DNA from: an uncultured Oscillospiraceae bacterium
Lineage (GTDB): Bacteria; Bacillota; Clostridia; Oscillospirales; Oscillospiraceae
Length of the DNA stretch: 58,906 nucleotides
Assembly: GCA_910585815.1 (NCBI GenBank)
Contig: CAJUFJ010000019.1
Span: 1-58,906, forward strand
Direction of reading: 5' to 3'
This document shows, piece by piece, positions 7,228 through 15,534 of this stretch. Made by a program: the position numbers and the translations under genes. The notes beneath the pieces were generated by a model, which saw only the letters and a list, made by a program, of their open reading frames with translations, was not told the DNA's origin and ran no database searches. Position 1 is the first letter of the stretch. Each line of letters opens with the position of its first letter.

Positions 7228-8406
7228 ATGAAAAAGATTCTGGCACTCGCGCTGGCCCTCTCCATGTCTCTGACACTGGCTGCCTGCGGCGGCGGCGACA
7301 GCGGCAAGAGCAGCGCCAACCCGGGCGGCTCCGGCTCCGGCCAGGGCAATGTCTCCGCCCCCGTCACCCCCAGCAATCAGGACGGCAAGAACACCGTCTA
7401 CGTGCTGGGCCCCACCCCCGACCACGGCTGGACCGCTCAGGCCGGCACCTATGCCCAGGCCAAGTGTGAGGAGATCACCAAGGCCGGCCAGTACAAGGCC
7501 ACTTACATCCCCGCCTCCTCCGGTGAGGAGCAGGTGGACCACTGCAACACCATCATCGCCAACGCCGACGCGGCTCTGGTTATCATGATGGCTCTGGACG
7601 ACTCCGCCCAGGCCGGCCAGGAGGCCCTGTATGCCGAGGGCATCCCCTTCATCTCCTTCGACCGCATCATTGAGGCCACCGAGAAGTACGCCATCCTCAA
7701 CGCCTCCGGCGACAACTGGCAGTGCGGCGCCGGCATCGCCTACTGGCTGCAGAAGAACGGTATGAAGCCCGGCGACACCGTGGTGGTGCTCCAGGGCGAC
7801 AACGGCACCGTTTGCTCCCGCCGCCAGGAGGGCTTCGAGCAGTTCCTGAAGGGCGAGATCGAATATCAGGACAATCAGACCGGCAGCTACAAGACCACCG
7901 AGACCTGGACCCAGGACCAGCTGAACGCCGTCTTCAACGGCTACACCGTGGTCTGCAACTGGTCCGCCGACGGCGCCTATGAGTACATCGCCCAGAAGTT
8001 CGACGAGATCGTGGCCGCCGCCAAGGCCAACGGCAACAAGCTGTACATCTACTCCATGGACGACGAGATGACCTTCGGCGTGCTCAACTACCTGGAGGCC
8101 GGCGCCTCCGCCGCCACCCTGGCCGACCTGGAGGCCATGGACGTGTACATCTCCGCCATCGGCGGCATGCAGGAGCTCTACAACGTCATGGCTGGCAGCG
8201 ACGACCAGTCCGAGCTGGCCAAGAAGTACTTTGACGACATGATGTCCATGTACTTCAGCCCCAAGATGATGCAGGACGTCATTGACACCGGCATGAAGTA
8301 TCTGGAGGGCGACTGGAGCTACGAGGTCGGCTCCGGCGAGTATCAGCCCACCTGGATCGTGGACGCCGGCAACGTCAGCCAGTTCGAGGGCTTCCAGGGC
8401 CACTAA
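7228..8406 (+). CDS. Sugar ABC transporter substrate-binding lipoprotein
   Basis: A 392-residue lipoprotein. The signal peptide (KKILALALALSMSL) ends in the lipobox LAAC with Cys20 as the lipidation site, followed by a Gly/Ser-rich tether. The mature part is a type 1 periplasmic-binding fold: YVLGPTPDHGWTAQAGTYA, HCNTIIANADAALVIM, GIPFISFDRI and VVVLQGDNGTVCSRR. It is the extracytoplasmic receptor of the ATPase and permease that follow. GGAGG lies before ATG 7228. A strong stem-loop after the stop (8438-8469) may hold expression of the receptor above that of the membrane parts. The ligand is unknown; the family binds ribose, galactose, inositol and similar compounds. Confidence 0.92.
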   Translation: MKKILALALALSMSLTLAACGGGDSGKSSANPGGSGSGQGNVSAPVTPSNQDGKNTVYVLGPTPDHGWTAQAGTYAQAKCEEITKAGQYKATYIPASSGEEQVDHCNTIIANADAALVIMMALDDSAQAGQEALYAEGIPFISFDRIIEATEKYAILNASGDNWQCGAGIAYWLQKNGMKPGDTVVVLQGDNGTVCSRRQEGFEQFLKGEIEYQDNQTGSYKTTETWTQDQLNAVFNGYTVVCNWSADGAYEYIAQKFDEIVAAAKANGNKLYIYSMDDEMTFGVLNYLEAGASAATLADLEAMDVYISAIGGMQELYNVMAGSDDQSELAKKYFDDMMSMYFSPKMMQDVIDTGMKYLEGDWSYEVGSGEYQPTWIVDAGNVSQFEGFQGH

Positions 8407-8437
8407 ACCGAACATTCGCGAATAGAGCAAGCCAATG

Positions 8438-8474
8438 GAGCGGATGCGGGGTTCGCCCCGCATCCGCTCTCTTT
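8438..8474 (+). terminator. Stem-loop between binding-protein and ATPase genes
   Basis: A perfect 14-bp stem (GAGCGGATGCGGGG 8438-8451 and CCCCGCATCCGCTC 8456-8469) with a TTCG loop, followed by TCTTTC. The T-run is weak, so it may act as a partial terminator or as a 3' stabiliser of the receptor mRNA. Two shorter palindromes, GCGCATCGTGATGCG and GCGCTTCGTGAAGCGC, follow before 8546. Confidence 0.65.
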
Positions 8475-8569
8475 CATCCGGGAACGCATCACGATGCGCC
8501 CGAAACGACGTCGCTCAAAAAGCGGGCGCTTCGTGAAGCGCCCCGACAAACTCAACGGGGAGAGTGCAT

Positions 8570-10069
8570 ATGACTATCCTTGAAATGAATCACGTTTCTA
8601 AAGCCTTTGGCGGCTCTCAGGCCCTGTCTGACATCCACCTTTCTGTGGAGGCGGGGGAAATCCACGCCCTTCTGGGCGAAAACGGGGCCGGCAAATCCAC
8701 CCTGATGAACATTTTAACCGGCGTAATCCCGGCCGACGCCGGCACCATCACCTTCGACGGCAAGAGCTACCCCACCCCCACCATCCAGCAGATGGAGGCG
8801 GCGGGCATCGCCTTTGTCCACCAGGAGCTGAATGTAATCAACGACCTGACGGTGGCGGACAACATCTTCCTGTGCCGGGAGCTGACCAAGTTCGGCCTGC
8901 TGCGCCAGCGGGAGCAGGTGGCCCGGGCCCGGCAGCTATTTGACAACCTGGGTGTGGACATCGACCCCGCCGCCATGGTCTCCGAGCTGAAAACCAGCGA
9001 AAAGCAGCTGCTGGAGATCTGCCGCGCCCTCTATGTGGACGCGAAACTCCTGATTCTGGACGAGCCCACCACGGCCCTGTCCAACAACGAGATCGACCAC
9101 CTGTTTGAAATCTTACGAAAACTGAAAGCACAGGGGAAATCCTTTATCTTCATTTCGCACAAGATGCCCGAGATTTTCGCCATCGCTGACCGGTATACGG
9201 TGTTGCGAAATGGGGAGTTCATTTCCTCCGGATATATAAAGGAGACAGACCCCCACTCCATCACCTCCGAGATGGTGGGCAGCCAGTATGTGGACGAGGA
9301 CGTCTACCTCCCTCGAGCGCTGGGGGACACCATTCTGGAGCTGAAGGACTACACCGGTCAGGGCTTTACCGGCATCGACCTGGAGGTGAAAAAGGGAGAG
9401 GTGGTGGCCTTCACCGGCCTGGCCGGCTGCGGGGCCAGCGAGCTGATGCAGACCATGTTCGGCGCCCTTCCCGCCCAGAGCGGGACCATGCGGGTCAACG
9501 GCCGAAACCTGGAGGGCAGCATCGTCCGCTTTATGAAAAACGGCGTGGCCATGCTGGCCGCCAACCGGAAGGAAAATTCCGTGGTGCCCGACATGAGCAT
9601 TATGGAAAACTTCTACCTGGCCGAGCACGAGCTGTCCGGTAAAAAGCCCTTTATCAGCAAAAAAACGGAGGACAGCCGCTACGCCGCCCAGAAGGAGAGC
9701 CTGCACATCAAGGCGGGGGACAGCTCCGACAGCATCCTGTCCCTGTCCGGCGGCAACCAGCAGAAGGTCTTCCTGGCCCGGTGGCTGAACATCGGGGCCG
9801 ACGTGCTCCTGTTTGACAACCCCACCCAGGGGGTGGACGTGGGCGCCAAGGAGGAGATTTACCGGCTGATCCTGGGCTTTGCCGAGGCGGGCAAGACCGT
9901 TATCATCAACACCCTGGAGATTCCCGAGATTCAGAAGGTGGCCGACCGGTGCGTGGTGTTCTACGAGGGACGCATTGTGAAAATCTTCCCCCACGACCAG
10001 GTCAACGAGCGAGATGTTATGCTCTACTCCACCAACGCCGTGGAAACCAGTGAGGAGGCAAAATCATGA
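8570..10069 (+). CDS. Sugar ABC transporter ATP-binding protein (RbsA/MglA type)
   Basis: A 499-residue double-ATPase protein energising a CUT2-type sugar importer. The first domain has an intact Walker A (GENGAGKST, residues 36-44), a LLILDEPTTALS Walker B region and ISHKMPE switch. The second domain has a degenerate P-loop (GLAGCGASEL), a signature LSGGNQQKVFLARWL and NPTQGVDVGAKEEI. This asymmetry is normal for the family. ATG 8570 is chosen because GGGGAG lies 7 nt upstream. Its stop overlaps the permease start by 4 bp (ATGA), indicating translational coupling. Confidence 0.94.
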   Translation: MTILEMNHVSKAFGGSQALSDIHLSVEAGEIHALLGENGAGKSTLMNILTGVIPADAGTITFDGKSYPTPTIQQMEAAGIAFVHQELNVINDLTVADNIFLCRELTKFGLLRQREQVARARQLFDNLGVDIDPAAMVSELKTSEKQLLEICRALYVDAKLLILDEPTTALSNNEIDHLFEILRKLKAQGKSFIFISHKMPEIFAIADRYTVLRNGEFISSGYIKETDPHSITSEMVGSQYVDEDVYLPRALGDTILELKDYTGQGFTGIDLEVKKGEVVAFTGLAGCGASELMQTMFGALPAQSGTMRVNGRNLEGSIVRFMKNGVAMLAANRKENSVVPDMSIMENFYLAEHELSGKKPFISKKTEDSRYAAQKESLHIKAGDSSDSILSLSGGNQQKVFLARWLNIGADVLLFDNPTQGVDVGAKEEIYRLILGFAEAGKTVIINTLEIPEIQKVADRCVVFYEGRIVKIFPHDQVNERDVMLYSTNAVETSEEAKS

Positions 10070-11151
10070 AAAACGAGAAAAAAGGACTTGGCGGAACCCT
10101 AGGAAAGGTGTGGTCCCAGTACAGCTTTATCTTTGTGCTGTTCATCATCATGATCGGCTACGCCTTCACCATCACCTCCAACGGCAACACCTTCAAGTGG
10201 AGCCACATCGCCGCCATTCTCTCCAGCCAGAACACCGTGATTGTGGGCACCATCGCCCTGGGCATGGCCTTCGTCATCATCACCGGCCAGATCGACCTGT
10301 CGGTGGGCTCCCAGCTGGTGCTGTGCACCGGCGTGACCATTATCGTCTTCAACACCACCAACTCCATTTTCCTCATGGCCCTGGCCGCCATCCTCACCGG
10401 CGCGGCCTGCGGGGCGGTGAATGGCCTGCTGGTGGGCTTCGGCAAAATGCCCCCCTTTGTGGTAACCCTGGGCACCATGCTTATCTACCGCTCCCTCACC
10501 CTGTCGGTGGTGCGGAAGATCGACCCGGCCATCAGCGGCTCCTCCTCCAGCCAGTTCGCCATGCTCAGCGACAACAGCAAGTATGAGTTCCTGCGCATGA
10601 GGTTCGGCACCGGCAAGCTGGCTCTGGGCGGCTTCTCCATCCCCTACATCACCTTTGTCTTCCTGATTATGGCCATCCTGTTTATCGTCATCTCCAAGAA
10701 GACCAAATACGGCAAGACCATCTACGCCGTGGGCTCCAACGAAAAGAGCGCCCGGCTGGCGGGTATCAACGTCACCTGGGTGAAGATTTCCGTCTTTATC
10801 CTCACCGGCATCTGCGTGGGTGTGGCCAGCATGCTCCAGGCCTGCAAAATCGGCAATGTCACCCCCGCCTCCTCGGGCGTCAGCTATGAGATGTACGCCA
10901 TCGCCTCGGTGGTGCTGGCCGGCGTGAGCATGGCGGGCGGCAAGGGCAACATGGTGGGTGTCATCTTCGGCGCTCTGTCCTACACCACCATCAACTTCAT
11001 CATCGTCTCCATCCCCGGCCTCAGCGTGGACATTCAGGACACCTTCCAGGGCCTGGTGCTCATCGTGGTCATCCTGGTCCAGACGGTAGGTCCGGTGATT
11101 AAGGAGAACCTTCAGCGGGCCCAAAAGCGCCGGCTGGCGGAGAAGGCGTAA
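10066..11151 (+). CDS. Sugar ABC transporter permease (RbsC type)
   Basis: A 361-residue inner-membrane permease of the BPD_transp_2 family with about eight to ten hydrophobic segments, starting at FIFVLFIIMIGYAF. Family motifs are IALGMAFVIITGQIDLSVGS near the second segment and YAIASVVLAGVSMAGGKGN near the C terminus. It forms the channel for the substrate delivered by the lipoprotein and powered by the preceding ATPase. A single permease implies a homodimer. It is followed after 12 bp by the second oxidoreductase gene. Confidence 0.94.
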   Translation: MKNEKKGLGGTLGKVWSQYSFIFVLFIIMIGYAFTITSNGNTFKWSHIAAILSSQNTVIVGTIALGMAFVIITGQIDLSVGSQLVLCTGVTIIVFNTTNSIFLMALAAILTGAACGAVNGLLVGFGKMPPFVVTLGTMLIYRSLTLSVVRKIDPAISGSSSSQFAMLSDNSKYEFLRMRFGTGKLALGGFSIPYITFVFLIMAILFIVISKKTKYGKTIYAVGSNEKSARLAGINVTWVKISVFILTGICVGVASMLQACKIGNVTPASSGVSYEMYAIASVVLAGVSMAGGKGNMVGVIFGALSYTTINFIIVSIPGLSVDIQDTFQGLVLIVVILVQTVGPVIKENLQRAQKRRLAEKA

Positions 11152-11163
11152 GGGGGCGGGACC

Positions 11164-12192
11164 ATGCTCACCATCGCCTATATTGGCTTCGGCGTCAGCG
11201 TGCGGGAGTACCATATCCCCTATGTGGAGGGCAGGGAGGATATCCGGGTGAAGTATGTCTTCCGCCGGGCGGAGGACGCCCCCCAGTTCGCGGAGTACGA
11301 GCCCTTCTACCCGGAGCTGACATTTACCAGCGACCTGGACCAGGTGCTGGGCGACCCGGACATTGACCTGGTGGTGGTCAACACCCCTGACCAATTCCAT
11401 GTGCCCTACGCCACACAGATTTTAAACGCCGGCAAGCACGCCCTGGTGGAAAAGCCCTTTGCCCCCACGGTGGCCCAGGCCCGGGAGGTCTTTGCCCTGG
11501 CCCGGAAGAAGGGACTGGTGTGCATGCCCAACCAGAACCGCCGGTTTGACGCCGACTTTTTGGCCGTGAAAGAGGTGGTCCAAAGCGGCAAGCTGGGCCA
11601 GCTGGTGCGGCTGGAGAGCCACTACGACTACTTTAAGACCAACGGCTGGTATGACCACCTGGGCACCCTCTACAACCTGGCTGTCCACCAGATCGACCAG
11701 ATCATCAGCCTGCTGGGGATGCCGGAGCGGACCCATTTTGATGTGCGCTCCGTCCACCACCCCGGCGTGGGGGACGACTACTACGACCTGGAGTTCTTCT
11801 ACGGCAACTGCAAGGCCTCGGTAAACACCAGCATGTGCGTCCAGATCGACTACCCCCGCTTCACCCTCCACGGCACCAACGGCTCCTTTACTCTGCCCCC
11901 GGTGATTCACAACTCTGGGAAGGCCAAGGTGGTGGGGCGGCACAAAATCAGCACCGCCATGGCCCCGGAGGACCGGTGGGGCACCCTGGTCTACCGGGAC
12001 GGAGAGGGCGCTCAGGTGACCGAGCGGGTCCCCGTGGGCTGCGCCCACTACGAACGCATCTATGACAGCCTCATCGACGCCATCCGGCACGGCGGCGGGA
12101 AGTGCGTCCGGGACGAGGAGGTCGTCCGGGTGCTGGAAATTCTGGAGGAGGCCACCGCAGTGGCCCGCTCCCACGGAGGGGAAGGGGCATGA
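11164..12192 (+). CDS. Gfo/Idh/MocA-family oxidoreductase (2)
   Basis: A 342-residue homologue of the upstream oxidoreductase. The Rossmann start (LTIAYIGFGVSVREYHIPY) has a less canonical glycine pattern than the other two. The EKP motif (HALVEKPFAP) is intact, as is a NLAVHQIDQIISLLG catalytic-region segment. It is closely packed after the permease and overlaps the next dehydrogenase by 4 bp, so these are one operon. Several Gfo/Idh/MocA paralogues in one operon suggest successive or reversible oxidation steps on one substrate, as known for inositol and amino-sugar pathways; this is inference. Confidence 0.9.
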   Translation: MLTIAYIGFGVSVREYHIPYVEGREDIRVKYVFRRAEDAPQFAEYEPFYPELTFTSDLDQVLGDPDIDLVVVNTPDQFHVPYATQILNAGKHALVEKPFAPTVAQAREVFALARKKGLVCMPNQNRRFDADFLAVKEVVQSGKLGQLVRLESHYDYFKTNGWYDHLGTLYNLAVHQIDQIISLLGMPERTHFDVRSVHHPGVGDDYYDLEFFYGNCKASVNTSMCVQIDYPRFTLHGTNGSFTLPPVIHNSGKAKVVGRHKISTAMAPEDRWGTLVYRDGEGAQVTERVPVGCAHYERIYDSLIDAIRHGGGKCVRDEEVVRVLEILEEATAVARSHGGEGA

Positions 12193-13181
12193 AGGAAATT
12201 CGTCTGGGCACCGTCGGTTCCGGGGTGATTGTCCGCTCCATTCTGGACTGCGTGCAGCAGACCGAGGGGGTCCATCTGGAGGCGGTCTACTCCCGGACCG
12301 AGGACACCGGCCGGAGGCTGGCCGCCGACTACGGCGCGGCCCGGGTCTACACCGATATGGAGGCCTTCCTGGCCGATTCAGAGGTGGATGTGGTCTACAT
12401 CGCCACCCCCAACCTGCTCCACTATGAACAGGTCAAGGGGGCCCTGCTGGCGGGCAAGCACGTGATCTGCGAAAAGCCCTTCTGCACCAGGGTGGACCAG
12501 GCCCGGGAGCTGCTGGAGCTGGCCATGGAGCGGCGGCTGTTCCTCATTGAGGCCGTCCCCACCCCCTTCCTGCCCAACTTCCCGGTGCTGAAGGAGCACC
12601 TGCCCAAGGTGGGCCCGGTGAAGCTGGTGCTGGGTAACTACACCCAGTACAGCGCCCGCTATGACAGGCTGCTGGCGGGGGAGACCCCCAACATCTTCAA
12701 CCCCCAGCTGGCCGGCGGCTGCCTCATGGACATCAACTACTACAACGTCTACCTGACCGCCGCCCTGTTCGGCCCCCCGGACCGGGCGGAGTACTACCCC
12801 AACCGGTTTGCCAACGGGGTGGACACCTCGGGGGTGATGGTTCTGTCCTACCCCGGCTTCACCGCCTCCCTGGCCGGGGCCAAGGACGCCCGGGGCGCCA
12901 GCTTCTACCACATCCAGGGGGAGCGGGGCAGCCTGCGGGTGAGGGACGGCAGCAACGGCCTGGCGGAAATCCAGGTGGTCACGGAGGCGGGGGAGGAGAC
13001 CTATAATCTCCAGCCCGACCCCAACCGCTGGCTCTACGAGGTCCGGGCCGTCACCGGCCTGATCCGCTCCGGCGACTGCGACACCGCCTACAGCCTGCTG
13101 CGGGACATCACCCTGCCCGCCGTGGAGGCGGTGGAGGGGGCCAGAACAAGGGCCGGACTGCGCTTCCCCGGCGATCCATAA
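12189..13181 (+). CDS. Gfo/Idh/MocA-family oxidoreductase (3)
   Basis: A 330-residue third homologue. It starts at ATG 12189 inside the stop of the previous gene (ATGA overlap) behind GGAGGGGAAGGGG; the frame is open further upstream, but that overlaps the previous gene. Seen: LGTVGSGVIVRSILD at the N terminus, HVICEKPFCTRVDQARE, and GGCLMDINYYNVYLTAALFG as the catalytic-domain segment, where tyrosines replace the usual histidine region seen in the first two. It ends the operon before the terminator at 13191-13218. Confidence 0.9.
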   Translation: MKEIRLGTVGSGVIVRSILDCVQQTEGVHLEAVYSRTEDTGRRLAADYGAARVYTDMEAFLADSEVDVVYIATPNLLHYEQVKGALLAGKHVICEKPFCTRVDQARELLELAMERRLFLIEAVPTPFLPNFPVLKEHLPKVGPVKLVLGNYTQYSARYDRLLAGETPNIFNPQLAGGCLMDINYYNVYLTAALFGPPDRAEYYPNRFANGVDTSGVMVLSYPGFTASLAGAKDARGASFYHIQGERGSLRVRDGSNGLAEIQVVTEAGEETYNLQPDPNRWLYEVRAVTGLIRSGDCDTAYSLLRDITLPAVEAVEGARTRAGLRFPGDP

Positions 13182-13190
13182 ACGAAAAAC

Positions 13191-13226
13191 CTGCCTGGAG
13201 CCATAGGGCTCCAGGCAGATTTTTTT
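13191..13226. terminator. Bidirectional intrinsic terminator
   Basis: A perfect 12-bp stem (CTGCCTGGAGCC 13191-13202 and GGCTCCAGGCAG 13207-13218) with the loop ATAG. It is followed by ATTTTTTT on the plus strand and by GTTTTT on the minus strand, so it can end both the sugar operon and the convergent MarR-family gene. Confidence 0.9.
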
Positions 13227-13227
13227 C

Positions 13228-13668
13228 CTATTTCAGCGTTACCTCCGGCATCAGCTCCTGCCCCACGATGCTCAGCACCCGGTCCATCTGGGCCACCTCC
13301 TCCGGGGTGAAGCGTTCCCGCACCCGGTTCATGACCTCCTGAATATAGGCGCTGCTCAGGTTGTAGTAGTCGTGGAACTTCTGGGTGGGCCGCAGGTGAT
13401 ACTCCCGCCGGTCGCTGGGGGACTGGACCTTCTCCACATACCCCTTTCGGATCAGGCTGTTCACCTTATAGGCGGCGTTGGGGGACGAGAGATTGGCGAA
13501 GGAGGCGAACTCGTTGATGGTGGGCTCGTCCAGCGCCCGGATGATCTCCATGCAGAAGGTCTCCACCGCCGTCAGGCTGGCCTCCCGGGTCTGGAACCGG
13601 GAGAAGACGGCCTGATAAAAATGCAGCTTGAATTTGGTATAGATCCGGTCAAAGCTATCCTCCAGCAC
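13228..13668 (-). CDS. MarR-family transcriptional regulator linked to fatty-acid genes
   Basis: A 146-residue winged-helix protein with a MarR layout: N-terminal helices (FDRIYTKFKLHFYQAVFS), a helix-turn-helix (INEFASFANLSSPNAAYKVNSL), wing (GYVEKVQSPSDRREYHL) and C-terminal dimer helices. A TATAAT box covers the upstream ATG 13704, so GTG 13668, 8 nt behind AAGGGGG, is the start. It lies directly after fabZ at the end of the fatty-acid operon but has its own promoter. By analogy with FabT-type MarR regulators it may repress the fab operon through the large inverted repeat near acpP. That link is inference. Confidence 0.85.
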   Translation of the reverse strand: MLEDSFDRIYTKFKLHFYQAVFSRFQTREASLTAVETFCMEIIRALDEPTINEFASFANLSSPNAAYKVNSLIRKGYVEKVQSPSDRREYHLRPTQKFHDYYNLSSAYIQEVMNRVRERFTPEEVAQMDRVLSIVGQELMPEVTLK

Positions 13669-13684
13669 CCGCTTCTCCCCCTTC

Positions 13685-13731
13685 CAATTCCGAATTGAGG
13701 CCATTATACCAGAGAACCCTCCGTTTCGCAA
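13685..13731 (-). promoter_or_regulatory. Promoter and possible operator of the MarR-family gene
   Basis: On the minus strand TTGCGA (13731-13726), a 17-nt spacer and a perfect TATAAT (13708-13703). Just downstream lies the palindrome CAATTC-C-GAATTG (13685-13697). The promoter overlaps the stop codon of fabZ, so the regulator can be made independently of the fab operon. The palindrome does not resemble the long inverted repeat before acpP. Confidence 0.8.
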
Positions 13732-14171
13732 GAGGGACCGGGCCGGTCGGTGAGGGCAAAGGTGAGCTCCGCCTTGCAGGCCAGTTTGCCGTCCACCCGG
13801 GCCTCCGCCGTGCCGAAGCCCACAGGCCCCTTCCGGGCGGTGAGCTGGCAGGACAGCTCCAGCACGTCGCCGGGCCGGACCTGCTTCTTGAACCGGGCGT
13901 TTTTGATCCCGCCAAAGAGGGCCAGCTTACCTGCGCTCCCCTCCTCGGTGAGGATGGCCACCGCCCCTACCTGAGCCAGGGCCTCGATGATGAGCACCCC
14001 GGGCATCACCTTGAAGCCAGGGAAGTGGCCCTGGAAAAAGGGCTCGTTGGCGGTGACGCACTTGACCCCCTTTGCGCCCTCGCCGGGAATGCACTCGGTA
14101 ATCCTGTCCACCAGCAGAAAGGGGTAGCGGTGAGGCAGGATGGCCTCGATCTGGTCGATGTTCAGCTCCAT
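13704..14171 (-). CDS. fabZ: 3-hydroxyacyl-ACP dehydratase FabZ
   Basis: A 155-residue hot-dog fold enzyme that dehydrates 3-hydroxyacyl-ACP to trans-2-enoyl-ACP. The N terminus IEAILPHRYPFLLVDRI is typical. The active site FFQGHFPGFKVMPGV contains the catalytic histidine, and the glutamate follows in LIIEALAQVG. It is the last biosynthetic gene of the operon. A 102-bp gap to fabF is filled by a palindromic repeat. Its C-terminal end is somewhat extended (GPSCETEGSLV) and overlaps the MarR-gene promoter. Confidence 0.96.
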   Translation of the reverse strand: MELNIDQIEAILPHRYPFLLVDRITECIPGEGAKGVKCVTANEPFFQGHFPGFKVMPGVLIIEALAQVGAVAILTEEGSAGKLALFGGIKNARFKKQVRPGDVLELSCQLTARKGPVGFGTAEARVDGKLACKAELTFALTDRPGPSCETEGSLV

Positions 14172-14194
14172 ATCAGGAAACCTCCGTTGAATTT

Positions 14195-14278
14195 TGTAGG
14201 GCGGGACGACCCGGCCCGCCGTCTTTCCCAGCCTTATCTATGCCTGTTTGCGGCGCGCCGGGGTCGTCGCGCCCTACA
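14195..14278. repeat. Palindromic repeat between fabZ and fabF
   Basis: Left arm TGTAGGGCGGGACGACCCGG and, on the opposite strand, right arm TGTAGGGCGCGACGACCCCGG bound an 84-bp imperfect palindrome. The right arm overlaps the fabF stop codon (TAG, 14276-14274). Arm sequence resembles the CAGGGCGCGACG palindrome at 25997-26037. Confidence 0.75.
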
Positions 14279-15521
14279 GGCGTGCCTCCCACTTTTTCAG
14301 CACGACAGCCGCGTTGTGGCCCCCGAAGCCCAGGGAGTTGGACAGGGCGACCTTAATCTCCGCCGCCCGCCCCTGGTTGGGAACGATATCCAGGTCGCAG
14401 GCCGGGTCGGGCACCTGATAGCCGATGGTGGCAGGGACAAAGCCCTCCCCCAGGGCCAAGGCGGTAAAGATGGCTTCCACCGCCCCGGCGGCCCCCAGCA
14501 GGTGGCCCGTCATGGACTTGGTGGAGCTGACCATCAGCTTCCCGGCGTGGTCTCCGAACACTGTGTGAATGGCCGCCGTCTCGCTCTCGTCGTTCAGAGC
14601 GGTGGAGGTGCCGTGGGCGTTGATGTAGTCCACCGCCTGGGGGGCAATTCCCGCGTCGGCCAGGGCTTGCCCCATGCAGGCGGCCCCGCCCGCCCCACCG
14701 GGGGCGGGGGCGGTGATGTGGTGGGCGTCGCAGTTGGCGCCGTAGCCCACCACCTCGGCATAGATTTTGGCTCCCCGGGCCTGGGCGTGGCCCAGCTCCT
14801 CCAGCAGGAGGGCGCCCGCCCCCTCCCCCATGACAAAACCGGAGCGCTCCTTATCAAAGGGGATAGAGGCCCGCAGGGGGGCGCTCCCCTCATGGAGGGC
14901 CTTCATGGCGGTAAAGCCCCCCATAGCCAGCGGCGTGATGGCCGCCTCGCCGCCGCCGCAGAGCATCACCTCGGCGTAGCCGTCCCGGATGTGGCGGAAG
15001 GCGTCTCCCACAGCGTTGGTCCCTCCGGCGCAGGCGGTTACCACGCAGGAGCACATGCCCTTGAACCCATAGCGGATGGCCATATGCCCCGCCGCCATGT
15101 TGGAGATAATCATGGGGATCATGAAGGGAGAGACACTATCCCAGCCCCGCTCGCTCCCCCGCTGGTGGGCCTGGCCCACCGTCTCGAAGCCGCCGATGCC
15201 GCTGGAGAAGATGACGCCGCAGCGGTTCAGATTCTCCTTCTCCCGGTCCAGTCCGGCGTCGGACATACACTCGTCGGCGGCCGCCAGAGAGAGCTGGGTA
15301 AAGCGGTCCATCTTCTTGGTCTCCCGCTTTCCCAGCAGGGCGTCCAGGTCCAGATTTTTCACCTCGCCGGCCAGTTTTACCTTCATCTCAGAGGCGTCAT
15401 AGCGGGTGATGGGCCCAATGCCGCACGTCCCCGCCTTCACGGCCGCCCAGCTGTCAGACACTGTATTCCCCACCGGGTTGACTGTGCCCATGCCGGTAAT
15501 CACAACTCTGCGCTTTTCCAT
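14274..15521 (-). CDS. fabF: 3-oxoacyl-ACP synthase II FabF
   Basis: A 415-residue condensing enzyme that elongates acyl-ACP with malonyl-ACP. The thiolase-fold Cys-His-His triad is visible: VVTACAGGTNAVG (Cys), INAHGTSTALND (His) and SSTKSMTGHLLGAAGAVE (Lys, His). The C-terminal NSLGFGGHNAAVVL motif is intact. ATG 15521 is chosen because GAGGTG lies 6 nt upstream; a GTG at 15530 overlaps that site. It is 13 bp after fabG. Its stop codon lies inside an intergenic palindromic repeat. Confidence 0.97.
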   Translation of the reverse strand: MEKRRVVITGMGTVNPVGNTVSDSWAAVKAGTCGIGPITRYDASEMKVKLAGEVKNLDLDALLGKRETKKMDRFTQLSLAAADECMSDAGLDREKENLNRCGVIFSSGIGGFETVGQAHQRGSERGWDSVSPFMIPMIISNMAAGHMAIRYGFKGMCSCVVTACAGGTNAVGDAFRHIRDGYAEVMLCGGGEAAITPLAMGGFTAMKALHEGSAPLRASIPFDKERSGFVMGEGAGALLLEELGHAQARGAKIYAEVVGYGANCDAHHITAPAPGGAGGAACMGQALADAGIAPQAVDYINAHGTSTALNDESETAAIHTVFGDHAGKLMVSSTKSMTGHLLGAAGAVEAIFTALALGEGFVPATIGYQVPDPACDLDIVPNQGRAAEIKVALSNSLGFGGHNAAVVLKKWEARL

Positions 15522-15534
15522 CTCTTTCACCTCA

